Shown in pieces: positions 1 to 5,051 of a stretch of 5,175 nt of DNA. Every line of letters starts with the position of its first letter. Position 1 is the first letter of the stretch. The DNA is from Paramuribaculum sp. (lineage in GTDB: Bacteria > Bacteroidota > Bacteroidia > Bacteroidales > Muribaculaceae). The stretch is from NCBI GenBank assembly GCA_029058455.1, contig JAIDXU010000352.1:1-5175 (forward strand), written 5' to 3'. The notes beneath the pieces are model-generated. The model made no database searches. It saw only the letters and a list, made by a program, of their open reading frames with translations, and was not told the origin of the DNA. The position numbers were made by a program, and so were the translations under genes.

Positions 1-31
1 GCCGTGCGCCGCCCCATAGGTCCGGCAATAA

Positions 32-751
32 ACTGTCTGGTCCAGAGGGTGTGACGGCTGGGCATACGATATAGGTTTCGCCGGCCTCGATCATGTGCTG
101 GCGTCGGGCGAACCTGTCAAGATTCTCGTGATGGATACCGAATGTTATTCCAACACCGGCGGTCAGATGTCAAAGGCCACTCCCCGAAGTGCGGTGGCCA
201 AATATGCTCCTGACGGCAAACGCGTGGCCAAGAAAGAACTTGGCCGCATGATGATGACCTACGGAAATGTTTATGTGGCTTCGATTGCCCTCGGCGCCAA
301 CTATCAGCAGGCTATCGACGCCCTTGTCGAAGCCGAGCGCTATCCCGGGCCCGCTATCGTGATTGCCTATTGCCCGTGTCTCATGCATGGAATTCAGCCC
401 GGACTGGGTCACTCTGTCGTCGAGCAGCGTCGTGCCGTTGAGTCAGGCTACTGGCCGCTCTATCGCTTCCGCCCCGAAGAATTTGCCCGCGGGAAATCGG
501 GTCTCACCATCGACGGCGTTAATCCCGGCCCTGATAACAGCGGCACTAACGGCAGCTCGCCCCTTACGGCCTCACCCCGTTTTGCCAACAGCGAGCCTGT
601 GCGCACCGTGCAGGAATATGTGATGAATGAAGACCGTTATGCCGATCTCAACATGACCGATCCGGCCGAGGCAGCTATCCTGCGCCCCGAGTTGCAGAAA
701 GACTGCAACCGCATTAACGAGAGTCTGCGCGAAACCGCCGGCAGATCATAA
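32..751 (+). CDS. nifJ: Pyruvate:ferredoxin (flavodoxin) oxidoreductase, C-terminal fragment
   Basis: This is the end of PFOR, the cytoplasmic enzyme that oxidatively decarboxylates pyruvate to acetyl-CoA and passes electrons to ferredoxin or flavodoxin during anaerobic metabolism. The part seen is the thiamine diphosphate-binding domain: DGWAYDIG, then GLDHVLASGEPV, then DTECYSNTGGQMSKATP, which carries the NTGGQ end of the ThDP/Mg motif. In YCPCLMHGI (about nt 368-394) the second Cys (nt 377-379) matches the conserved C-terminal Cys that ligates a 4Fe-4S cluster. The full protein is normally near 1180 residues, so most lies left of the window. Recognisable homology begins at about base 32. 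Upstream of it this frame has TAA (29-31) and TAG (17-19), so the gene is either disrupted or misread at the edge. An internal GTG at 95 is unlikely to be the true start. The C-terminal domain has a Gly/Pro/Ser/Asn-rich insertion at about nt 515-598. Family assignment is secure. Confidence 0.93.
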   Translation, partial: TVWSRGCDGWAYDIGFAGLDHVLASGEPVKILVMDTECYSNTGGQMSKATPRSAVAKYAPDGKRVAKKELGRMMMTYGNVYVASIALGANYQQAIDALVEAERYPGPAIVIAYCPCLMHGIQPGLGHSVVEQRRAVESGYWPLYRFRPEEFARGKSGLTIDGVNPGPDNSGTNGSSPLTASPRFANSEPVRTVQEYVMNEDRYADLNMTDPAEAAILRPELQKDCNRINESLRETAGRS

Positions 752-804
752 TTTCCCGTATGAGTCGCCGGCAGAGGCCGATTGCGAATGATTGTTAAAC
801 ATTC

Positions 805-842
805 AAAACCCTTTCAACCTTTTGCGGGTCGAAAGGGTTTTT
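805..842 (+). terminator. Rho-independent terminator of nifJ
   Basis: Perfect 11-bp arms, AAAACCCTTTC (805-815) and GAAAGGGTTTT (831-841), enclose a 15-base loop and run into a T-tract. It lies 53 bases after the nifJ stop and before the glutaminase-like gene, so the two genes are probably separate transcription units. The A-rich left arm could allow some function in the other direction, but no minus-strand gene precedes it. Confidence 0.85.
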
Positions 843-919
843 ATATACGAAAATGCGAAACTGCCACGGTTTCCGTTTCTATCATTTGAATCTTTATTTT
901 AAAAATAAAACACAATACT

Positions 920-1855
920 ATGGAACGAAAAATCTCATTTGGCGACCTTCAGAAAGCGGTCACCGAAGCTTATGAACAGTTTAAAACAGTTGGCGACGGT
1001 CAGGTAGACCCTCGTGTGGAGGGTGCCGATGCCGATAAGTTCGGCATTGCGGTCGTTTTGCCCTCAGGCGAAACAATCACTGTGGGCGACACCTCGGTTG
1101 CTTCGCCTATGGGCAGTATCTCAAAGATTCCCGCTCTGACCACTCTTTTTGAACAGGTCAAGCCGTCTGAATTTATCGGCAAGAATGCCTGCGGATGCCG
1201 TTGTGGTGGCGGCACAAAACCTGCCAAACCCCATATCGGCGTGAGTGCCAAGGGTGTAAGGCTGGTGAGCGCCTTGCAGCCGCAGGGTGACCCCGACGGC
1301 AAGATGGATATTTTCGTTTCCACCCTCGAGAGCCTTGTAGCTTCAGAGCCGGTGCTCGACGACAAGCTATATCGCTCTCTCGTAGCAAAGACACAGGAAC
1401 TTAATGCGGTCAATGCTCTTGCAGCAGCCGAATTTGAGCTGTTTGACGATTCGGTTCCTTCGATCGATATGTATGCCAAGATTTCGGCTCTGACTCTTAC
1501 CGCTACCCAATATGCCACTATGGCGGCCACTATCGCTGCCGACGGCTATAATCCTGTTTCGGGCGGCAACGCCTTCGACGGTGAGATAGCCAAAAATATA
1601 GTCGGATTTATGGCGGCCAAGGGTCCTCATAAGATGGCCAAACCGTGGCTTGCCTCTACCGGTCTGCCCGCCGTGTCAAGTTTCGGCGGTGTGATCATGG
1701 GTGTTTTGCCCGGCACATTCGGCATCGCCGCTTATTCACCTCTGGTCAATGGCCACGGTGTTTCTGTTCGAGCTAAAAAGGCTCTTGCCTACATCATGCA
1801 GAAACTTGATCTCAGCGCATTGTCAAGCTCGAGAGTCACCATCGTGAAAGAGTAA
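920..1855 (+). CDS. Divergent glutaminase-family protein (beta-lactamase-like fold), probably altered catalysis
   Basis: A 311-residue protein, the usual length for bacterial glutaminases (GlsA, which hydrolyse glutamine to glutamate and ammonia). Family signals are FGIAVVLPSGETITVGD (41-57), the nucleophile/base motif S66-I-S-K69, a helix with N165 (ELNAVNALAAAEF), DMYAKISALTLTATQYATMAA (183-203), and the C-terminal block GLPAVSSFGGVIMGVLPG (248-265) followed by FGIAAYSPLVNGHGVSV. By eye against E. coli YneH, the NPxINAGA segment is missing and its place is taken by CGCRCGGG (91-98). The active-site Glu seems replaced by Thr158, GMY by GPH (235-237), and KSGVGGG by VSSFGGV. Glutaminase activity is therefore doubtful, and the protein could act on another amide or be a pseudoenzyme. 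No signal peptide is evident, so it is probably cytoplasmic. ATG at 920 is chosen because homology begins at once and A-rich sequence without a Shine-Dalgarno precedes it. It is flanked by its own terminator and converges on the acyltransferase gene. Confidence 0.82.
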   Translation: MERKISFGDLQKAVTEAYEQFKTVGDGQVDPRVEGADADKFGIAVVLPSGETITVGDTSVASPMGSISKIPALTTLFEQVKPSEFIGKNACGCRCGGGTKPAKPHIGVSAKGVRLVSALQPQGDPDGKMDIFVSTLESLVASEPVLDDKLYRSLVAKTQELNAVNALAAAEFELFDDSVPSIDMYAKISALTLTATQYATMAATIAADGYNPVSGGNAFDGEIAKNIVGFMAAKGPHKMAKPWLASTGLPAVSSFGGVIMGVLPGTFGIAAYSPLVNGHGVSVRAKKALAYIMQKLDLSALSSSRVTIVKE

Positions 1856-1887
1856 TTTTCATACTGATTTTTGATATATTTTGAATT

Positions 1888-1935
1888 GATGACCGACGGT
1901 CGGAGTCACTCCGCCGCCGGTCATCGGTTTGTTTA
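1888..1935 (+). terminator. Terminator between the convergent glutaminase-like and acyltransferase genes
   Basis: Arms at 1888-1905 and 1909-1925 form a GC-rich hairpin with a 3-base loop: 8 bp, one A-C mismatch, 3 bp, one bulged T, then 5 bp. It is followed by the T-rich GGTTTGTTTATAA. It starts 33 bases after the glutaminase-like stop. Because the acyltransferase ends at 1960 on the other strand, the hairpin may serve both genes, but the T-rich tail favours the plus-strand transcript. Confidence 0.72.
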
Positions 1936-1959
1936 TAAAGCAATGGTATGAGCAGCCCG

Positions 1960-3150
1960 TCAGCTGACGAGGCGGCTTGTGGGGCGGGTGAGCTTAAACA
2001 GCCATGTCACTGCGGCGGCGGCAACGAAGCTGAACAGCGCTGCTCCGACTATTCTGATTGCAGGAGCGAGGCCGGGAATGTTCATAAGATCATATCCCAC
2101 AAACTCAAACAGATAGTGACACAGATAAATGCCGAATGTAAGCCCGGCAAGCTGCGACACCCATCGGGGTGCGGTCTTTGTCTTGATGCGCTGCATGAAG
2201 GCTATCATCGGAAAGGTCATCATCACGACATTGATGCCGCAGAAATACCACACTATCTCGAGATAGGCGTAATCGCCGGGAAAATAGTTCTGAAACATCA
2301 CATAGCCGCCGAAAGTAATCGCATAGCCGACTATGAACATCGGTATCAGCACTCCGCACATCCTGGCGTTGCTCCACTCAAGCGGAAACCTTACGAGGTA
2401 TCTTGCCAAAACGACATAGCCTATGAATCCCGACACATAGTAGAAGGTGCCGTAGGGATTCCAGTCACATTCTCCCAAGAGACCGAGGTTGCCGTAGTTG
2501 CCGGTGTAGCCGAGCAATGGGGCGGCGAGCCGCAGATAGGGGAGCAGAAGGGTAATGACCCACACCCAAAGGAATATCTGCAAATCACGTTTTGAAGCTC
2601 CGTTGACCCAGCCGTCGATTACCGGAATTATGAGGTAGAGCCCCACGAGCATATAGAGATACCAGAGCGGAATGGTGTCGAAATTGAAATTAAACACCCA
2701 GTTCCACAATCTGTCGCCCAGTTGCTCAGGGGTGTAGCCGGTGATGTCGACAAGCGGAGTGGCCGAAATCGAACCCATCGGCGAGTTGAAATAGAAATAT
2801 ATCAGCAGCGGCAGAGCCAGCGACCAGAATATCAGCGGCACTATTATCCGGCCTATGCGGCGGCGGTAGAAATCTCCGAGGGCCGCCGAGGGTTTGAGCG
2901 GCATTATCAATATCGCGGTCATCATCACGAAGAGGGGCACGCTCGGGCGCATTAACGACCCTATCGACATTCCGGTGAGAAACATGGTGCGGTCGGCGTC
3001 AAACTGACCTACAAAGGCGTCGCAGCCATGCGACACCACTACCATCACACATGCAACCACCCGCAGAATATCCACACAGGCGAGTCGACCCGCTCGGTTG
3101 AGGTGAGGCGGCGCTGAGGCGGCGAAATCCGATAAATTGTTGCTGCTCAT
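1960..3150 (-). CDS. Acyltransferase 3 family integral membrane protein (OafA/WecH-like)
   Basis: A 396-residue polytopic membrane protein of the acyltransferase-3 family. Members transfer acetyl or other short acyl groups onto cell-surface sugars such as O-antigen, capsule, enterobacterial common antigen or peptidoglycan. About ten hydrophobic segments are visible, for example near residues 25-45, 65-85, 103-122, 160-180, 190-212, 237-254, 265-285, 297-318, 335-352 and 365-386. Family hallmarks are VDILRVVACVMVVVSHG (26-42) with the conserved His41 on the first helix, the basic loop FYRRRIGRIIVPLIFWS (94-110), and GIYLCHYLFEF (340-350) with His345 near the end. Length fits the family (about 330-400). 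ATG at 3150 gives a short polar N-terminus before the first helix, and a good promoter lies 57 bases upstream. No glycan-biosynthesis genes are adjacent, so the acceptor cannot be inferred. A long open frame on the opposite strand (1948-2595) is a shadow. Confidence 0.9.
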   Translation of the reverse strand: MSSNNLSDFAASAPPHLNRAGRLACVDILRVVACVMVVVSHGCDAFVGQFDADRTMFLTGMSIGSLMRPSVPLFVMMTAILIMPLKPSAALGDFYRRRIGRIIVPLIFWSLALPLLIYFYFNSPMGSISATPLVDITGYTPEQLGDRLWNWVFNFNFDTIPLWYLYMLVGLYLIIPVIDGWVNGASKRDLQIFLWVWVITLLLPYLRLAAPLLGYTGNYGNLGLLGECDWNPYGTFYYVSGFIGYVVLARYLVRFPLEWSNARMCGVLIPMFIVGYAITFGGYVMFQNYFPGDYAYLEIVWYFCGINVVMMTFPMIAFMQRIKTKTAPRWVSQLAGLTFGIYLCHYLFEFVGYDLMNIPGLAPAIRIVGAALFSFVAAAAVTWLFKLTRPTSRLVS

Positions 3151-3206
3151 AAATTCAGATTGCTAAGAAGTGAGATTTTCAGTGAGTTGGCCTTTCGGCT
3201 CTGCCA

Positions 3207-3240
3207 CAAAGGTAGAAAAATCAATCTACCCTCTGAAAAA
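3207..3240 (-). promoter_or_regulatory. Promoter of the acyltransferase gene
   Basis: On the minus strand TACCTTTG (plus positions 3207-3214) is a perfect match to the Bacteroidota -7 consensus TAnnTTTG. A T-tract ending in TTTC lies about 20 bases upstream (near 3235-3240) at the -33 distance, though it is not a perfect TTTG. The predicted start of transcription near 3200 gives a leader of about 50 nt before the ATG at 3150. The promoter is divergent from the one at 3255-3286 and shares the AT-rich spacer with it. Confidence 0.65.
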
Positions 3241-3254
3241 AAAGATTAAAAAAG

Positions 3255-3286
3255 TTTGGCGGAGTAAACCACTCTTGCTATCTTTG
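3255..3286 (+). promoter_or_regulatory. Perfect Bacteroidota consensus promoter driving the 290-nt transcript
   Basis: TTTG at 3255-3258, exactly 20 bases, then TATCTTTG at 3279-3286 match both halves of the Bacteroidota sigma-ABfr consensus (TTTG, about 19-21 bases, TAnnTTTG). No annotatable large gene follows on this strand before a terminator at 3538-3582. This is the main evidence that the gene-free stretch 3290-3582 is transcribed rightward as a short independent unit. Confidence 0.75.
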
Positions 3287-3386
3287 TGTTGAATAAGAAA
3301 ACAAGAGAGTTTTCAGACTCACTGCTAAGAGGTGAGTCTACAGAGCATACCACATCAAAGTTGATTGGGAAACTCATCAAATTTAT

Positions 3387-3482
3387 ATGAACTACCGAGA
3401 CAAGCGTAGCCGGCCAATGGCGGGCCTCGACCCCGAAAGGGGATGGCGGGATTCCCGCCCGGAGGATTACAAAGGCCGGTGA
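3387..3482 (+). CDS. Possible 31-residue Arg/Asp-rich small protein
   Basis: ATG at 3387 opens a 31-codon frame within the short transcript that starts near 3292, leaving a leader of about 95 nt with A-rich sequence before the start. The predicted peptide begins MNYRDKRSRPMAGLDPERG and ends in RDSRPEDYKGR. It has seven Arg, two Lys and six acidic residues, no hydrophobic segment and no Cys. Two short RD-x-R-P-like stretches (residues 4-10 and 21-25) resemble each other. About three quarters of third codon positions are G or C. It would be hydrophilic, cytoplasmic and probably disordered. I do not recognise a family. The same bases take part in strong RNA stems, which alone could explain the GC richness, so the ORF may be accidental. 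Confidence 0.3.
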   Translation: MNYRDKRSRPMAGLDPERGWRDSRPEDYKGR

Positions 3483-3537
3483 GCACTCAAATCCTGTTTT
3501 TCGGAGTTTCATCGCATCCTTTGGTGTGGCCCATACG

Positions 3538-3582
3538 AAATGCGTCGCAACTGTTTCGGCAGCCGCGACGCATTTTGCTTTT
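3538..3582 (+). terminator. Rho-independent terminator of the 290-nt transcript
   Basis: Perfect 11-bp arms, AAATGCGTCGC (3538-3548) and GCGACGCATTT (3565-3575), enclose a 16-base loop. They are followed by TGCTTTTA, a moderate T-tract. The hairpin ends 41 bases before the stop codon of the convergent ATPase gene and may also end that transcript, although its minus-strand tail is poor in T. Confidence 0.75.
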
Positions 3583-3592
3583 AGACCAATGG

Positions 3593-3610
3593 GGCCAATA
3601 AGTCAGATAA
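3593..3610. repeat. Left copy of imperfect 18-bp direct repeat flanking the ATPase gene
   Basis: GGCCAATAAGTCAGATAA here matches GGCCAATAAGCCAAATAA at 5034-5051 in 16 of 18 positions, including ten identical bases at the start. This copy lies 12 bases beyond the ATPase stop codon, and the other lies 19 bases beyond its outermost operator, so the pair brackets the gene with its control region. Confidence 0.5.
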
Positions 3611-3622
3611 TCAGCTGCCTGG

Positions 3623-4927
3623 TTATTTGTCGAGCAGCCACCTCCATGCCGGCATAACATGGATTGTTTTTCCACTTTCAGTGGTAATTTCTTCCTGACT
3701 GTCAGAGGTTATGATATAAAGATTATTGCAACCGGTCGCTTCGGAGGCTTCCAACAGCCCTGCGATTTCCCTCTTGCGGGTCTCGGCATTGGTCATATCC
3801 CATGTCACCTGTATCAGTTTTTCTATCTCAATCCCTTTCTGAACTACAAAATCACACTCCCCCTTTCCCTGATAATAGTAGATACTGTCGGCGGGGGTGC
3901 GTCGGCGATAGAGCTCGAGAAACACTGTGTTTTCAAGCTTTTTACCCTCGTCATTGCTTTGCGGCAGCAGCACTGCGCTTCTCAAACCGTTGTCAATGCA
4001 ATAATATTTCGGTTGGGAGCTTTCAACCTTCTGAAGCGATCTGCTGTAGTTTGCCACACGCACAAACATAAAGATGTCGCAGGCGTGAGCCGCCCACTCA
4101 TAAAGGTTATCTTTGCTGATTTTCAGGCCGCGCGACTTCAGGTCGCCATGTATCGCTCTTATTGATGTGGGTTTGGTGAGATTATCCATTATCCTCTTAA
4201 GGAAATATCTCAGCACCTCAACATTCGACAGCCCGTAGTGCTCGGCAAGATCCTTGAGCAGCATAGTGTCGAAATAGGTTTGCAGAATTTTGGTTTTGCG
4301 CAATGGATTGTCGGTCAATACAACTTCCGGAAATCCCCCGTCATTGTTATATTCAATAAAAGCATTGCGTATCTTGGCCAGATCATTTTCTTTCCAGCCG
4401 TCGGTGTCAATGCCCTTAAATCCGCAATACTCGCGAAATGAAAGGGGCATTGTCTCTTCCTCCTCGGGCCATCCTCTCAGGGCTGACTTAAGCTCCGTGC
4501 TGAGCATTGAGGCGTTGCTGCCGCTTATGTAGATATTTTTGGTGTAGTGCTTAAAGAGTCTCATAACAAAATACTCCCATTTGTCAATGAGTTGTATCTC
4601 ATCAAAAAACATATACACCTCGCTCATCTCTATCTCCGGATACATCTCCCTGTAGGCCTCGATTATCTGATCGAGTTCGTCGGAGGTCATTGTCACCAAC
4701 CGCTCATCATCGAAGCTCACCCATAGAATCCTTTTGCGGTCAACCCCTTTTTGAAGAAGTGTGTTGACCACCGCTTCCATCTTTGAAGATTTGCCACAAC
4801 GTCTCACGCCCGGTATGGTGATGATCTTCTCAACCCCTATCGGTAGGGGATTTTCGCGGCTTTTCAGGTCGGTGGGAAACTCCGCCTGTCGCATCGCTAT
4901 CTGAGATTTTAAATAGAGTTTATCCAT
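3623..4927 (-). CDS. AAA+ ATPase with C-terminal DUF4143 region (ATP-binding protein)
   Basis: A 434-residue protein of the large AAA_14/DUF4143 group, which is abundant in Bacteroidota and archaea and whose cellular role is not established. The N-terminal P-loop domain has Walker A GVRRCGKS (40-47), Walker B VYMFFDEIQ (104-112, with D109 and E110), a sensor-1-like IYISGSNAS (132-140), the family signature PLSFREYCGF (161-170) and GGFPEVVL (197-204). Residues about 235-290 look like a winged helix (TSIRAIHGDLKSRGLKISKDNLYEW). The DUF4143 end shows LENTVFLEL (331-339), ECDFVV (357-362) and LIQVTWD (371-377), a layout resembling PD-(D/E)XK nucleases. The usual E-x-K is Q373-V-T375, so cleavage is unlikely. 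Length is typical. ATG at 4927 begins two bases after a palindromic operator and has no Shine-Dalgarno. No partner gene is adjacent on either side, and direct repeats bracket the gene with its operators. Regulation is probably autogenous, which is inferred from the operators. Confidence 0.9.
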   Translation of the reverse strand: MDKLYLKSQIAMRQAEFPTDLKSRENPLPIGVEKIITIPGVRRCGKSSKMEAVVNTLLQKGVDRKRILWVSFDDERLVTMTSDELDQIIEAYREMYPEIEMSEVYMFFDEIQLIDKWEYFVMRLFKHYTKNIYISGSNASMLSTELKSALRGWPEEEETMPLSFREYCGFKGIDTDGWKENDLAKIRNAFIEYNNDGGFPEVVLTDNPLRKTKILQTYFDTMLLKDLAEHYGLSNVEVLRYFLKRIMDNLTKPTSIRAIHGDLKSRGLKISKDNLYEWAAHACDIFMFVRVANYSRSLQKVESSQPKYYCIDNGLRSAVLLPQSNDEGKKLENTVFLELYRRRTPADSIYYYQGKGECDFVVQKGIEIEKLIQVTWDMTNAETRKREIAGLLEASEATGCNNLYIITSDSQEEITTESGKTIHVMPAWRWLLDK

Positions 4928-4929
4928 AG

Positions 4930-5014
4930 TGTCCTAAATTTTGGGACAAATATACTAATTTCTGTCCTAAAATTTAGGACACTTTTGGCGTTTTCTGTCC
5001 TAAAATTTAGGACA
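4930..5014 (-). promoter_or_regulatory. Three phased 19-bp palindromic operators upstream of the ATPase gene
   Basis: TGTCCTAAAATTTAGGACA occurs as an exact palindrome about its central base at 4963-4981 and 4996-5014. A variant with one altered arm base (TGTCCTAAATTTTGGGACA) lies at 4930-4948. The centres are 4939, 4972 and 5005, so spacing is exactly 33 bp twice, about three helical turns, which places all three sites on nearly the same face. Copy 1 ends two bases before the start codon and covers the expected transcription start. Copy 2 lies over the expected -33 region, and copy 3 is upstream. A dimeric repressor binding cooperatively would shut this promoter. The binding protein is not identified from sequence; the ATPase's own winged helix is one candidate. 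Confidence 0.8.
4947..4954 (-). promoter_or_regulatory. -7 element of the ATPase promoter
   Basis: On the minus strand TATATTTG is a perfect match to the Bacteroidota TAnnTTTG -7 box, about 20 bases before the ATG. It sits in the 14-bp spacer between operator copies 1 and 2 and touches the edge of copy 1. No clear TTTG is present at -33, because that position is occupied by the middle of operator copy 2. Transcription would start inside copy 1, giving a very short leader. Confidence 0.65.
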
Positions 5015-5033
5015 CCTCGTGTGAGCCTACTAT

Positions 5034-5051
5034 GGCCAATAAGCCAAATAA
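5034..5051. repeat. Right copy of imperfect 18-bp direct repeat flanking the ATPase gene
   Basis: GGCCAATAAGCCAAATAA pairs with the copy at 3593-3610 (16 of 18 identical). It overlaps the left arm of the long hairpin that starts at 5041, so part of its sequence may be constrained by that hairpin rather than by insertion. Confidence 0.5.

Larger units (their letters stand above)
3292..3582 (+). ncRNA. Candidate structured small RNA (about 290 nt), unassigned
   Basis: A consensus promoter in front and a terminator at the end define the transcript; its 5' end is estimated. Complementary segments nest in order. A 5' hairpin has 8-bp arms (3315-3322 with 3332-3339). An 11-bp closing stem (3350-3360 with 3519-3529) has one G-U pair that forms only in the plus-strand RNA. 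After a symmetric 8-by-8 internal loop comes a 7-bp stem (3369-3375 with 3504-3510), then a CCGGCC/GGCCGG stem (3410-3415 with 3474-3479). Inside are a CCCC-GAAA-GGGG tetraloop hairpin (3431-3442) and GGCGGG/CCCGCC pairing. The closed domain from 3350 to 3529 is 180 nt. That size and shape loosely resemble 6S RNA, but I see no diagnostic 6S, tmRNA, RNase P or SRP motif. It also contains a 31-codon ORF, so a small-protein mRNA is the alternative. Confidence 0.5.

Noticed and set aside
893..909. AT-only palindrome TTTATTTTAAAAATAAA just before the glutaminase-like start
   Set aside because: It is perfect but of such low complexity that it is likely to arise by chance in an AT-rich leader; a weak TATCATTTG nearby was also not accepted as a promoter because its spacing is off by one and no -33 element is seen.
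1000..1530. 176-codon open frame on the minus strand under the glutaminase-like gene
   Set aside because: It is the antisense shadow of a gene with clear family motifs; it has no promoter and its protein is Ser/Ala-rich and featureless.
1948..2595. 215-codon open frame on the plus strand opposite the acyltransferase gene
   Set aside because: It lies wholly antisense to a convincing membrane protein; its His/Cys/Glu-rich translation resembles no known family and looks like an out-of-frame shadow.
3246..3512. 88-codon minus-strand frame across the small-transcript region
   Set aside because: It runs against the promoter, stems and terminator seen on the plus strand, and its start region overlaps RNA stems; there is no protein-family signal.
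3350..3529. Definite 6S RNA call
   Set aside because: The size and closing-stem-plus-bubble shape fit loosely, but no diagnostic 6S sequence could be recognised and the predicted transcript starts about 58 nt upstream of the closing stem.
3479..3604. GTG-started plus-strand frame of about 41 codons after the 31-codon ORF
   Set aside because: It reads straight through the terminator hairpin and has no independent support.
3607..3626. 8-bp hairpin with a 4-base loop at the ATPase stop codon as its terminator
   Set aside because: It includes the stop codon, has an A-C mismatch on the ATPase strand and no T-run after it.
3659..4165. 168-codon plus-strand frame opposite the ATPase C-terminus
   Set aside because: It is antisense to the conserved DUF4143 coding sequence, with no promoter or family motif.
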